A stretch of DNA of 64,000 nt from Bradyrhizobium sp. dw_78 (lineage in GTDB: Bacteria; Pseudomonadota; Alphaproteobacteria; Rhizobiales; Xanthobacteraceae): assembly GCF_018449525.1 (NCBI RefSeq), contig NZ_JAAVUS010000013.1, forward strand, positions 1 through 64,000, given 5' to 3'. Of this stretch, positions 34,796 through 43,720 are shown one piece after another (the stretch's first letter is position 1; each line of letters begins with the position of its first letter). The position numbers and the translations under genes were made by a program. The notes under the pieces were generated by a model. The model was not told where the DNA came from, made no database searches, and was given only the letters and a program-made list of their open reading frames with translations.

Positions 34796-36016
34796 TCAGT
34801 GCTGCGCTGCCAGCGGGCAACCGCCTTTGTCCAGCGGGCGGAACGCCTGATCGCCGGGAATCGTTGCCAGGATCCTGTAATAATCCCACGGCGCGGCGGA
34901 TTCCGGCGGCGTCTTCACCTGGGCCAAATACATGTCATGCACCAGGCGGCCGTCTTCGCGCAGGCGTCCGTTCCTGACGTAGAAATCATTGACCGGCATT
35001 TCCCGCATCTTCGCCATCACTGTCTTGGCCTCATCGGTGCCCGCCGACGTGACGGCGGCCAGGTAGTGACGGATCGCCGAATAGGCGCTGGCCTGCACCA
35101 TGGTCGGCATTTTTCCCTGTCGCTCGAAAAAGCGTTTTGACCAGGCACGGGTCTCGTCGTTGCGATCCCAATAGAAGCCGGTGACGAATTTCAGTCCCTG
35201 CGCAGCCTCAAGCTGCATGGCGTGAACATCCGACAGGAACACCAGCAACGTCACCATCGTCTGGTTTTTGGTCAAGCCGAATTCGTTCGCCTGCTTGATG
35301 GCATTGACCATGTCGCCGCCGCCATTGGCGAAGGCCACGACTTTCGCGCCCGACGCCTGGGCCTGCAGCAGATAGGAGCTGAAATCCGCGGTGTTGAGCG
35401 GATGTCGCACGCTGCCGAGCACCTTGCCGCCGGCCGCCTGCACCGCGCTGGTCGCATCGGCCTCGAGCGAATGTCCGAACGTATAGTCGACCGTGATGAA
35501 GAACCAGGTGTCGAGGCCTTGCGCGACGATCGCCTTGGCAAGGCTCGTGGTGAGCGCGTAGCTGTCATAGATCCAGGATGCTTCGGTCGGCGTGCAGGAC
35601 TTGCCGGTAAAGGCCGTGCTGCCGACCGCGCCCGCAATCGCGATCCGGTCATGTTCGGCAGCGAGCTGCTCGACTGCGAGCGCCACCGACGAATTGTCGA
35701 ATCCGATCGCCATGTCTACCTTGCCGGCCTCGAACCATTGCCGCGCGATCGCTGCCCCGATATCGGCCTTGTTCTGATGATCGGCGAAGATGATGTCGAC
35801 GGGCTTGCCGAGCACGCTGCCGCCGGCATCCTCCGCCGCCATGCGCGCCGCGGTAACGGTGCCCGGGCCGCCGAGATCGGCATAGAGGCCGGACTGGTCG
35901 TTGAGCACGCCGATCCTGACGACATCGTCGGAAATCTGCGCCCGAGCTTCGGATCCGAAGGACAGAAGAAGGCAAGCGGCTTCCACGGCCGCAACCACAG
36001 CGGATTGCAATCGCAC
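34796..36016 (-). CDS. ABC transporter substrate-binding protein (branched-chain amino acid type)
   Basis: 406 residues, Peripla_BP_6 fold. Signal peptide VRLQSAVVAAVEAACLLLSFGSEARAQ, then VVRIGVLNDQSGLYADLGGPGTVTAARMAAEDAGG, the first ligand-binding region of Leu/Ile/Val- or amide-binding proteins. GTG start at 36016 with GGGAGA upstream. No permease or ATPase genes are adjacent, so it is an orphan binding protein; the ligand may be an aromatic or aliphatic acid instead, as rhizobia have many such orphans. Confidence 0.9.
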   Translation of the reverse strand: MRLQSAVVAAVEAACLLLSFGSEARAQISDDVVRIGVLNDQSGLYADLGGPGTVTAARMAAEDAGGSVLGKPVDIIFADHQNKADIGAAIARQWFEAGKVDMAIGFDNSSVALAVEQLAAEHDRIAIAGAVGSTAFTGKSCTPTEASWIYDSYALTTSLAKAIVAQGLDTWFFITVDYTFGHSLEADATSAVQAAGGKVLGSVRHPLNTADFSSYLLQAQASGAKVVAFANGGGDMVNAIKQANEFGLTKNQTMVTLLVFLSDVHAMQLEAAQGLKFVTGFYWDRNDETRAWSKRFFERQGKMPTMVQASAYSAIRHYLAAVTSAGTDEAKTVMAKMREMPVNDFYVRNGRLREDGRLVHDMYLAQVKTPPESAAPWDYYRILATIPGDQAFRPLDKGGCPLAAQH

Positions 36017-36159
36017 GGCGTCTCTCCCGATTGGTCCTTGATCCGGACCTTGATGGGAGAGCGTATGCCCGGCCTCAATCGCACACAAGCACGGCGATCA
36101 TCCGAAGATTCTTACAGAAGGCGGGATGATCGCCGGAGCGAGCGGGCGCGGGTCCGCAC

Positions 36160-37005
36160 CTACACTGTTTTTTCCGGCCAGCGGCAAAGATCGTTGATCA
36201 GGCAGACCTCGCAGCGCGGTGCTCGCGCGAGGCAGGTATAGCGGCCGTGCAGGATCAGCCAGTGATGGGCATGCAGCATGAACTCGGACGGGATCACGCG
36301 CTCAAGCCCGAGCTCGACTTCGAGCGGCGTCTTGCCGGGTGCGAGGCCGGTGCGGTTGCCGACGCGGAATACATGGGTGTCGACCGCCATCGTGCGTTCC
36401 CCGAACGCCATGTTGAGCACGACGTTGGCGGTCTTGCGCCCGGCGCCGGGCAGCGATTCGATCTCGGCGCGGGTGCGCGGCACCTCGCCGCCGAAATCGG
36501 TGATCAGCTTTCGCGATAGCGCGATGACGTTCCTGGCCTTGGTGCGGTAAAGGCCGATGGTCCTGATGTAGTCGCGCAGCCTGTCCTCGCCGAGCTCGAT
36601 CATCTTTTGCGGCGTATCGGCGACGGCAAACAGGGCGCGCGTCGCCTTGTTGACGCCGGCATCGGTCGCCTGCGCCGACAGCACGACGGCGACCAGGAGT
36701 GTATAGGGATTGAGATGCTCAAGTTCGCCCTTCGGCTCGGGATTGGCCTTGCGAAAGCGGCTGAACGCCTCGTAGACCTCGGCGGGTGTCCAGGGCTTGA
36801 CGGGCCTGGTGGTGGACCCGGCTGAAGCCTTCGGCGATTTTTTCGCTACGCCCGCGGGCGGTGATTTGGCCTTGGTCTTTTGCGGCGATTTGGCGAAGGC
36901 TGATTTGGCTTCCGGTTTCTTGCCCGATCGAACGGGGGACTTGCCGTCGCGTTGGGCGGCTTGGCGGCTGGATTTGGCGGGCGCCTTGCGGATGATTTTG
37001 GCCAT
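36160..37005 (-). CDS. nth: Endonuclease III (DNA glycosylase/AP lyase)
   Basis: 281 residues. The helix-hairpin-helix LPGAGRKTANVV carries catalytic K191, and catalytic D209 is in AVDTHVFR. The 4Fe-4S cluster cysteines are C258, C265, C268 and C274 (C-x6-C-x2-C-x5-C). It removes oxidised pyrimidines and nicks the site. The first 70 residues are a Lys/Ala/Ser-rich basic extension absent from the 211-residue E. coli protein. It starts only 22 bp from the divergent DUF2244 gene. Confidence 0.95.
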   Translation of the reverse strand: MAKIIRKAPAKSSRQAAQRDGKSPVRSGKKPEAKSAFAKSPQKTKAKSPPAGVAKKSPKASAGSTTRPVKPWTPAEVYEAFSRFRKANPEPKGELEHLNPYTLLVAVVLSAQATDAGVNKATRALFAVADTPQKMIELGEDRLRDYIRTIGLYRTKARNVIALSRKLITDFGGEVPRTRAEIESLPGAGRKTANVVLNMAFGERTMAVDTHVFRVGNRTGLAPGKTPLEVELGLERVIPSEFMLHAHHWLILHGRYTCLARAPRCEVCLINDLCRWPEKTV

Positions 37006-37027
37006 GATCCGGGTATACTGAGCTGCG

Positions 37028-37549
37028 ATGACCGCAGGCAATGACTTTGATCCGGCGCCGCGCGAGCCCGAATTGTTTTCCGCGCTGCTGACGCCGCACC
37101 GTTCGCTGAACCGCACCGGCTTTATCCTGCTGATGACGTTTCTCAGCGCGATCAGCTTTGTCGCAGGCTTTGCATTCTGGCTGATGGGCGCCTGGCCGGT
37201 GTTCGGCTTTTTCGGACTGGACGTGCTCCTGATCTACTGGGCGTTCAAGATCAATTTCCGGCGCGCCAGGGCGACCGAGGAGATTTCGGTGACGCCCTCC
37301 GAATTGCGGGTAAGGCGGGTCAGCCACCGCGGTCACGTGGTCGAGTGGGTGCTCAATCCGGTATGGGTACAGCTCGATCAGGAGATCCATGCCGAGTTCG
37401 GTATCGAGCGGCTTTATCTGGTCTCGCGGGGCCGCCGGGTCTCTATCGCCAATTTCCTGGGGCCCGATGAAAAAGCAAGCTTTGCCAAGGCGTTATTGGC
37501 GGCGTTGCAGGCCGCCAAACGCGGTCCGACCTATAATCCGATCACTTGA
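37028..37549 (+). CDS. DUF2244 membrane protein
   Basis: 173 residues. Two adjacent membrane segments (about 32-50 and 55-75, ILLMTFLSAISFVAGFAFW and GAWPVFGFFGLDVLLIYWAF) are followed by a soluble domain with VTPSELRVRRVSHRG and VSRGRRVSIANFLGPDEK. This matches the DUF2244 family of alphaproteobacterial integral membrane proteins, of unknown role. Divergent from nth. The methyltransferase gene follows after 51 bp. Confidence 0.86.
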   Translation: MTAGNDFDPAPREPELFSALLTPHRSLNRTGFILLMTFLSAISFVAGFAFWLMGAWPVFGFFGLDVLLIYWAFKINFRRARATEEISVTPSELRVRRVSHRGHVVEWVLNPVWVQLDQEIHAEFGIERLYLVSRGRRVSIANFLGPDEKASFAKALLAALQAAKRGPTYNPIT

Positions 37550-37600
37550 ACGCGGTCAGGAATCGGGTGGTTTGGGAGCCCTGCCTGACCTACATCCACG

Positions 37601-38500
37601 GTGATGATGACCCTCGCCATCAATGAAAATCGGCTCGCCAAGCCCGGCCCGCAGAACGCCGCGCTCCGCGACTATGATTCGGTGCGGCGGGCGATCGCCT
37701 TCATCTCCGAACGCTGGCGCGCGCAGCCGGCCATCGAGGCGATGGCGGAAGCGGCCGGCGTGACGCCCGACGAACTGCACCATCTGTTTCGGCGCTGGGC
37801 CGGGCTGACCCCAAAGGCCTTCATGCAGGCGCTGACGCTCGATCACGCCAAGGGCCTGCTGCGCGATTCCGCCAGCGTGCTCGATGCCGCGCTCGATTCC
37901 GGCCTGTCCGGTCCGGGGCGGCTGCACGATTTGTTCGTCACCCATGAGGCGATGTCGCCGGGCGAATGGAAGAACGGCGGCGCCGGCATGACGCTGCGCT
38001 ATGGATTTCACGTTTCCCCGTTCGGCAGCGCGATCGTGATCGCAAGCGACCGCGGACTGGCGGGGCTTGCCTTCGCCGATCCCGGCGGTGAACAGGTTTC
38101 ATTCGCCGACCTGAAACGGCGCTGGCCGAACGCGGCCTATGTCGAGGACCATGATGGCACGGCCGCATTGGCGCAGCGGGTCTTCGATCCGAAATTGTGG
38201 CGTCCGGAGCAGCCGCTGCGCGTGGTCCTGATCGGCACCGACTTCGAGGTCCGGGTGTGGGAGACGCTGTTGAAAATCCCGATGGGCCGCGCGGTCTGCT
38301 ATTCCGATATCGCGACCCGGATCGACAAGCCGAAGGCGTCCCGCGCGGTGGGCGCTGCGGTCGGCCGGAATCCGGTGTCGTTCGTGGTGCCCTGCCATCG
38401 CGCGCTCGGCAAGGGCGGCGCGCTGACCGGCTATCATTGGGGCATCACTCGCAAGCAGGCGATGCTGGGCTGGGAAGCCGGGCAGGTGGGGCTCCCCTAA
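37601..38500 (+). CDS. Ada-like AraC/O6-methylguanine-DNA methyltransferase without zinc domain
   Basis: 299 residues. An AraC-type helix-turn-helix occupies about 25-125 (IEAMAEAAGVTPDELHHLFRRWAGLTPKAFMQAL). It is followed by a methyltransferase domain with acceptor C265 in VPCHRALGKGGALTGYHWG and the HTH-like KIPMGRAVCYSDIATRI. This covers the C-terminal two thirds of Ada. The N-terminal Ada zinc domain (methylphosphotriester acceptor, four Cys) is absent, so it repairs O6-methylguanine but cannot be switched on by phosphotriester transfer as Ada is. Confidence 0.9.
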   Translation: MMMTLAINENRLAKPGPQNAALRDYDSVRRAIAFISERWRAQPAIEAMAEAAGVTPDELHHLFRRWAGLTPKAFMQALTLDHAKGLLRDSASVLDAALDSGLSGPGRLHDLFVTHEAMSPGEWKNGGAGMTLRYGFHVSPFGSAIVIASDRGLAGLAFADPGGEQVSFADLKRRWPNAAYVEDHDGTAALAQRVFDPKLWRPEQPLRVVLIGTDFEVRVWETLLKIPMGRAVCYSDIATRIDKPKASRAVGAAVGRNPVSFVVPCHRALGKGGALTGYHWGITRKQAMLGWEAGQVGLP

Positions 38501-38518
38501 AATCCCGGCGACGAGGTT

Positions 38519-39142
38519 TCAGGCCGCGAGATCGAGCTTCGAGGCGACCGTCGCATCGGCATTGAGCCGGTAGATGATCGGCACGCCGGTGGCGAGTTCG
38601 CGCTTCAGGATGGTTTCCGGCGACAGCTTCTCCAGCACCATGATCAGCGCGCGCAGCGAATTGCCGTGCGCCGCCACCAGCGTACGCTCGCCGCGCAGCA
38701 CGCCGGGCAAAATCTCCTGGACATAATAAGGCAGCGTGCGCGCCAGCGTGTCCTTGAGGCTTTCGCCGCCGGGCGGCGGCACGTCGTAGGAGCGCCGCCA
38801 GATCAGGACCTGTTCCTCGCCCCATTTCTTGCGGGCGTCGTCCTTGTTCAGGCCGGATAGATCGCCGTAGTCACGTTCGTTGAGCGCGAGGTTCTTGCTG
38901 ACCGGAAGCCCGGTCTGGCCGATTTCAGCCAGCATGAGATCGAGCGTGTGCTGGGCCCGCGTCAGCATCGAGGTGAAGGCGACATCGAACGACAGTCCCT
39001 GCGCCTTCAGCTTGCGGCCGGCTTCCTTGGCCTCCGCGACACCCTTCTCGGTGAGATCAGGGTCTTTCCAGCCGGTGAAGAGATTCTTCAGGTTCCATTC
39101 GCTCTCGCCGTGGCGCACGAGCACAAGAAGACGATCGCTCAT
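38519..39142 (-). CDS. gpmA: 2,3-bisphosphoglycerate-dependent phosphoglycerate mutase
   Basis: 207 residues. The phospho-histidine motif LVRHGESEWN has H11. NLFTGWKDPDLTEKG, LNERDYGDLSGLNK and the second histidine region VAAHGNSLRALIM are also present. It interconverts 3- and 2-phosphoglycerate in glycolysis. It is shorter than the 250-residue E. coli enzyme, which is normal for the rhizobial form. Part of a gpmA-dapB minus-strand pair. Confidence 0.95.
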   Translation of the reverse strand: MSDRLLVLVRHGESEWNLKNLFTGWKDPDLTEKGVAEAKEAGRKLKAQGLSFDVAFTSMLTRAQHTLDLMLAEIGQTGLPVSKNLALNERDYGDLSGLNKDDARKKWGEEQVLIWRRSYDVPPPGGESLKDTLARTLPYYVQEILPGVLRGERTLVAAHGNSLRALIMVLEKLSPETILKRELATGVPIIYRLNADATVASKLDLAA

Positions 39143-39175
39143 TGCTCTGGTTTCCGTTGTACTTTCGAACTGAAT

Positions 39176-39991
39176 TCAGGTGTCGCCGAGGCCGAGCACG
39201 TCGGCCATCGTATAGAAGCCGGGCTGCTTGCCATGCGCCCATAACGCTGCTTTCAGCGCGCCGTGCGCAAACAACATACGGTCCTCGGCATGATGCGACA
39301 GCGTGATGCGCTCATGGGGACCGGCGAAGATCACACTGTGATCGCCGACCACCGTGCCGCCGCGCAACGAGGCAAAACCGATATCGCCGGCCCGCCGCGC
39401 GCCGGTAACGCCATCGCGGCCGCGCGCCGAATGTTTGTCCAGTTCGATTCCGCGGCCCGCGGCGGCGGCTTCGCCGAGCATCAACGCCGTGCCCGATGGA
39501 GCATCGATCTTGGACTTGTGATGCATCTCCAGAATTTCGATGTCGAAATTTTGGTCCAGCGATTGCGCCACGCGCTTCACCAGCGCCGCCAGCAGATTGA
39601 CGCCGAGGCTCATATTGCCCGACTTGACCACGATAGCGCGCGAGGTGACGCTCCTGATCACGGCATCGTCCGACGCCGACAGGCCGGTGGTGCCGATGAC
39701 GTGAACCAGCCCGCGCTGGGCGGCAATGGCGACATTGGCGATGGTGGCGCCCGGCACCGTGAAATCCAGAATGCCGTCGGCATTGGCCGAGAGCGACCAC
39801 AGGTCGGCGGACAATGCGACGCCATTGGCGGGCAGGCCCGCCAGCACACCGGCGTCCTGGCCCAGCAGTTCGGAACCGGGCGCCTCCAGCGCGCCGGCCA
39901 GCGCCGCGCCCGACGTCTCCGCAATGACGCGCGTCAGCGCCCGGCCCATCCGGCCGCCGGCCCCCGCAACGATCAAGCGCATATCCGCCAT
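39176..39991 (-). CDS. dapB: 4-hydroxy-tetrahydrodipicolinate reductase
   Basis: 271 residues. N-terminal NAD(P) motif MRLIVAGAGGRMGRALTRVI, then ILDFTVPGA, VIGTTGL and SGNMSLGVNLL. The signature EMHHKSKIDAPSGTALMLGEA contains the catalytic His-His and Lys. The C-terminal segment GFYTMADVLGL is standard. It catalyses the second committed step of lysine/diaminopimelate synthesis. 33 bp upstream of gpmA on the same strand. Confidence 0.97.
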   Translation of the reverse strand: MADMRLIVAGAGGRMGRALTRVIAETSGAALAGALEAPGSELLGQDAGVLAGLPANGVALSADLWSLSANADGILDFTVPGATIANVAIAAQRGLVHVIGTTGLSASDDAVIRSVTSRAIVVKSGNMSLGVNLLAALVKRVAQSLDQNFDIEILEMHHKSKIDAPSGTALMLGEAAAAGRGIELDKHSARGRDGVTGARRAGDIGFASLRGGTVVGDHSVIFAGPHERITLSHHAEDRMLFAHGALKAALWAHGKQPGFYTMADVLGLGDT

Positions 39992-40067
39992 GGCTCTCCC
40001 TCTCTTCGCCGTATAGCGGTCGCAGGCAGTTCCGGCAACCGACCGAGACTGGATCAGGCGTTCGGGT

Positions 40068-40370
40068 TCAGGGCTGCGGCCCGTCGTAACCTTCGATGAC
40101 GATGATCTCGGCGACCGAATGCGGCTGCCGTACCTTGATGTTGTCCTGGTATTCCGGCGAGCGGTAGCAGGCCAGCGCCGTCTCGTAGTCGGGAAATTCG
40201 ATCACGACGTTGCGCGAGCGGCTTTCGCCCTCGACTGCGGTGAACTTGCCGCCACGCACGACAAACCGCCCCCCGAATTTCTTGAAGATGGCCGCGTTGG
40301 CCAGCGCATAGGGCTTGTAGCCTTCCTCGTTGTGAACATCGACGCGACCGATCCAATATCCCTTCGCCAT
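40068..40370 (-). CDS. DUF1330 domain protein
   Basis: 100 residues, beginning MAKGYWIGRVDVHNEEGYKPYALANAAIFKKFGGRFVVRGG and with NVVIEFPDYETALACYRSPEYQ, a clear DUF1330 (ferredoxin-like, dimeric alpha/beta barrel) domain. Biochemical function unknown. It sits 24 bp after pyrF on the same strand. Confidence 0.93.
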   Translation of the reverse strand: MAKGYWIGRVDVHNEEGYKPYALANAAIFKKFGGRFVVRGGKFTAVEGESRSRNVVIEFPDYETALACYRSPEYQDNIKVRQPHSVAEIIVIEGYDGPQP

Positions 40371-40394
40371 CCGTTTTTCTCCCTCGTTGCTTGT

Positions 40395-41105
40395 TTAACC
40401 CAGCGCTTGCGCGATCTCCGCCTGGATGGCCTCCGCCGCGCCCTTCGGATCGGCGGCCTCCATCACCGGCCTGCCGACCACAAGATAATCGGCGCCGGCG
40501 GCGATGGCGCGGGCCGGCGTCATGATACGTTTCTGGTCGCCTGTCGCCGATCCCGCAGGCCGAATGCCCGGCGTCACCAGATTCATCTGCCGGCCGATCA
40601 TGTTGCGCAAATGGGCGGCCTCTTCCGGCGAACAGACCAGACCATCGATACCGAGCGCCTGCGCCTGCCGGGCCCGGGTCTCGACCAGAGCGGATACGCC
40701 AAGGCGATAACCGGCAGCCTCGAGATCGCCGTCGTCATAGGAGGTCAATACGGTAACGGCGAGGATCTTCAAATTCGATCCCGCCCGCGCCTCGGCGGCC
40801 GCCTTCATGGTCTGCGGATAGGCATGCACGGTGAGAAACGTCGCGCCCAGCGAAGCGATGCTCTCGACCCCGCGCGCCACGGTGTTGCCGATGTCGTGCA
40901 ACTTGAGATCGATGAAGACCTTTTTCCCCGCATCCGCGAGCCGGCCGACCAGCGGCAGGCCGCCGGCATAGGCGAGCTGGTAACCGATCTTGTAGAAGGT
41001 GACGCTGTCGCCAAGCCTCGCGATCATCTCTTCCGCCGCGGCCACGCCGGGCACGTCGAGCGCTACGATCAACCGGTCGCGAGGGGCGATATTGGCGGGC
41101 TGCAT
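40395..41105 (-). CDS. pyrF: Orotidine 5'-phosphate decarboxylase
   Basis: 236 residues. Motifs are LIVALDVPG, VTFYKIGYQLAYAGG and the catalytic VFIDLKLHDIGNTV (Asp-Lys-x-x-Asp tetrad). GLVCSPEEAAHLRN, VTPGIRP and the C-terminal GADYLVVGRPV phosphate-binding loop follow. It forms UMP in pyrimidine synthesis. It starts 6 bp after the FMN reductase gene, so the two are likely co-transcribed. Confidence 0.97.
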   Translation of the reverse strand: MQPANIAPRDRLIVALDVPGVAAAEEMIARLGDSVTFYKIGYQLAYAGGLPLVGRLADAGKKVFIDLKLHDIGNTVARGVESIASLGATFLTVHAYPQTMKAAAEARAGSNLKILAVTVLTSYDDGDLEAAGYRLGVSALVETRARQAQALGIDGLVCSPEEAAHLRNMIGRQMNLVTPGIRPAGSATGDQKRIMTPARAIAAGADYLVVGRPVMEAADPKGAAEAIQAEIAQALG

Positions 41106-41111
41106 GTCACC

Positions 41112-41690
41112 TCACATCGAATATTGAGAGAATTCGATCAACTGCCGCACCAGCGCCTCTAGCTCTTCGGCGTCGGCGGGCTGTTTCAGCCGATCCATGT
41201 CGTCATAGGCTTCGTTCGCATAGGACAGCGCAAGCTGGTTCGGAATCACCGTCGCCCGGCAGGCCGTGAGAATCAACCGCAGCGCCGCCAGCGCCCGGGT
41301 TCCGCCGAGGCGGCTTTCGGAAGCCGCCGCGATCGCAAAGGCGCGTTCGCGAAACACCTGGCCCCGGGTTTCGTGGAGATCCTGTACGCGCGTCACCCAG
41401 TCGATCATGTTCTTGACCAAGGGCGGGACCGAAGAATTGTATTCCGGGGTCACGATCAGAACCCCCTGATGCGCGCCGATCATGCGCTTGAGATTGACCG
41501 CGTTCTTCGGCACGCCGGATTTTGCCTGCAGGTCGCCGTCATAGATCGGCAGCGGAAAATCCGCGAGCGAAATCCGAGTGACCTCGACGCCGGCCAGCGC
41601 GATTTCATGGGCGATCGCCGCCGCCAGTTTCGCATTGAGCGAGCCGGTGCGCAGCGAACCGGGGATCACGAGGATTTTCAGCGCGGCCAT
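41112..41690 (-). CDS. NADPH-dependent FMN reductase family protein
   Basis: 192 residues, flavodoxin-like. LVIPGSLRTGSLNAKLAAAIA is the FMN phosphate loop, and VLIVTPEYNSSVPPLVKNMIDWVTR is the second FMN contact. It resembles ArsH/ChrR/azoreductase-like NAD(P)H:quinone or FMN reductases. Substrate not assigned. It is the first gene of a probable operon with pyrF and DUF1330. Confidence 0.92.
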   Translation of the reverse strand: MAALKILVIPGSLRTGSLNAKLAAAIAHEIALAGVEVTRISLADFPLPIYDGDLQAKSGVPKNAVNLKRMIGAHQGVLIVTPEYNSSVPPLVKNMIDWVTRVQDLHETRGQVFRERAFAIAAASESRLGGTRALAALRLILTACRATVIPNQLALSYANEAYDDMDRLKQPADAEELEALVRQLIEFSQYSM

Positions 41691-41707
41691 GATTGGAAAT
41701 CGCGTTG

Positions 41708-41755
41708 GAGCATGATCCGGAAAAGTGGGAACCGGTTTTCCGAAAGATCATGCTC
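41708..41755. repeat. Dispersed palindromic repeat, family B copy
   Basis: GAGCATGATC (41708-41717) and GATCATGCTC (41746-41755) flank CCGGAAAAG and TTTTCCG, forming a long imperfect hairpin. It shares the outer arms with the element at 283-346. It lies upstream of the FMN reductase gene. Confidence 0.82.
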
Positions 41756-41812
41756 AAACTAAAGAGGGATCACGATCCACCGGAAACCGCCGCGCGACAA
41801 ATTCGGGCGGTA

Positions 41813-42412
41813 TCAGCGCTTGCGATACACCCAGACCCGCGCGGGGGGAAGGTTCATCCAGACCCGTTCGGACGCTTCCGTGGAAACGCCCGGCAGCGAT
41901 TTCGGAATCGGCGGCACCACCGAATAGGTGAACTGCACGAACGGTGCGCCCGGCGCCAGCGCCGCAAAGGCTTCGCGGATCAGTTTCAGGCGCGTCAGCA
42001 TCGGCTTGGTGACCAGCGGCAGGCCGGAGACCACGGCGGAGGCCGGATCGCTTAGCACCTCCCACAGCGAGTCCCGCAACTTGTAGGCATCGCCCTGCAC
42101 GACCTTGGCCTGCGGGTAGCGATCGCGCAGCAGCGCGCAGAAGCCGGGATTATATTCCACCAGCACGAGCCGCTTCTGATCGATGCCATGCTCGATCAGC
42201 GCGTTGGTAATCGCGCCGGTACCCGGCCCAAGTTCGACGACAGGTCCTGAGGAGTCGACATCGACATATTGCGCCATGGTGCGGGCAAGCATCCGCCCCG
42301 ACGGCATCACCGCGCCCATATGCAGAGGTTTCTCGATCCATGAACGGAGAAAGCGCACCTCGTCATCGAGACGGGGCTTTTTCAACGCTCGCACAGACGA
42401 GTGCAATGACAT
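41813..42412 (-). CDS. pmtA: Phospholipid N-methyltransferase PmtA-like
   Basis: 199 residues, class I S-adenosylmethionine methyltransferase. The SAM motif is VVELGPGTGAITNALI, then LVLVEYNPGFCALLRDRYP and the VVSGLPLVTKP motif IV of PmtA enzymes. PmtA converts phosphatidylethanolamine to phosphatidylcholine in three steps at the membrane. In Bradyrhizobium, pmtA is known to lie by dnaKJ, and here it follows dnaJ at 95 bp on the same strand. The KsgA/rRNA methyltransferase family is the main alternative. Confidence 0.85.
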   Translation of the reverse strand: MSLHSSVRALKKPRLDDEVRFLRSWIEKPLHMGAVMPSGRMLARTMAQYVDVDSSGPVVELGPGTGAITNALIEHGIDQKRLVLVEYNPGFCALLRDRYPQAKVVQGDAYKLRDSLWEVLSDPASAVVSGLPLVTKPMLTRLKLIREAFAALAPGAPFVQFTYSVVPPIPKSLPGVSTEASERVWMNLPPARVWVYRKR

Positions 42413-42507
42413 GTCACTACCAGGAGGGACCGCAATGAAGCGGCAAATGTCAGAATATCGTCACAAAGACGTATAGGCCGCCGTTGAAACGGTCAAGCCA
42501 AACACCG

Positions 42508-43647
42508 TCATTGCGGGGCAGCACGGCTGCCGAAGAAATCCTTGACTTTCGTGAAGAAACCCGCGGCTTCCGGTTGCGTTGCACCGGACGATAATTTTTC
42601 GAACTCAGCGAGCAATTCCTGCTGCCGCTTGGTCAGATTTTGAGGCGTTTCGACCGCGACCTGAACGTACATGTCGCCGGTCTGGCGCGAGCGCAGGATC
42701 GGCATGCCTTTTGATGCAATGCGAAAACGCCGGCCGGACTGAGTCCCGGAAGGAATTTTCACCTTGGTCTTGCCCTTGTCGATGGTCGGCACGTCGAATT
42801 CGCCCCCGAGCGCAGCCGTCACCATCGAGATCGGCACGCGGCAATGCAGATCGGCGCCGTCGCGCTGGAAAAACTCGTGCGAGGCCAGCGACAGGAAAAT
42901 GTAGAGGTCGCCCGAAGGCCCGCCGCGGACGCCGGCTTCGCCTTCACCGGCAAGGCGGATGCGGGTGCCGTCTTCGACGCCCTGCGGAATATTGACCGAC
43001 AAGGTCCGCTCCCGCGTCACCCGTCCCGACCCCGAACATGAGGGGCACGGATCCTCGATCATCTGGCCGCGTCCCTGGCAACCCGGACAGGTTCGCTCCA
43101 GCGTAAAAAATCCCTGCGCCTGCCGGATACGGCCGGCGCCACCACACATCGAGCAGGTTTTCGGCTTGGTCCCGGCCTTGGCTCCGGTGCCCGAGCAGGA
43201 TTCGCAGGTGACGGAAACCGGAATCTCGATCTGCGCGGTCTTGCCGAGATAGGCTTCCTCCAGCGTGATTTCCATATTGTAGCGCAGATCCGCACCGCGC
43301 TCGCGGCCACCGCCGCCGCGCCCACGCTGTCCGGCCATGCCGAACAGATCCTCGAAAATATCCGAAAACGACGAGGCGAAGCCCGCGCCGAATCCAGGTC
43401 CGGCGCCGCCGGTGCCCTGTTCGAACGCCGCATGGCCGTACCGGTCATAGGCGGCGCGCTTCTCACCGTCCTTGAGAACCTCGTAGGCCTCGTTGATTTC
43501 CTTGAAGCGCACTTCGCTGCTGGCATCGCCCGGATTCCGGTCCGGATGCCATTTCATCGCCAGCTTGCGGAAGGCTGCCTTGAGCTTGGACTCGTCGGCG
43601 TCGCGCTCGACTTCGAGGGTTTCGTAATAGCAGCGCTTGGTGGACAT
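42508..43647 (-). CDS. dnaJ: Chaperone protein DnaJ
   Basis: 379 residues. The J domain spans 1-70 with HPD in KWHPDRNPGD. A Gly/Phe-rich linker has GAGPGFGAGFASSFSDIFEDLFG. Four CxxCxGxG zinc-finger repeats follow: CESCSGTG, CSMCGGAG, CPGCQGRG and CPSCSGSG. The C-terminal substrate domains follow. It stimulates DnaK ATPase and delivers substrates. It lies 142 bp after dnaK with a terminator-like hairpin in between. Confidence 0.98.
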   Translation of the reverse strand: MSTKRCYYETLEVERDADESKLKAAFRKLAMKWHPDRNPGDASSEVRFKEINEAYEVLKDGEKRAAYDRYGHAAFEQGTGGAGPGFGAGFASSFSDIFEDLFGMAGQRGRGGGGRERGADLRYNMEITLEEAYLGKTAQIEIPVSVTCESCSGTGAKAGTKPKTCSMCGGAGRIRQAQGFFTLERTCPGCQGRGQMIEDPCPSCSGSGRVTRERTLSVNIPQGVEDGTRIRLAGEGEAGVRGGPSGDLYIFLSLASHEFFQRDGADLHCRVPISMVTAALGGEFDVPTIDKGKTKVKIPSGTQSGRRFRIASKGMPILRSRQTGDMYVQVAVETPQNLTKRQQELLAEFEKLSSGATQPEAAGFFTKVKDFFGSRAAPQ

Positions 43648-43720
43648 CCGTCAAATCCGCCAGAAGTTCGTCGTCATTTCAAGGGAACGCGCTTTGAAAG
43701 ATGCGGTCTTCGGCTTGATG

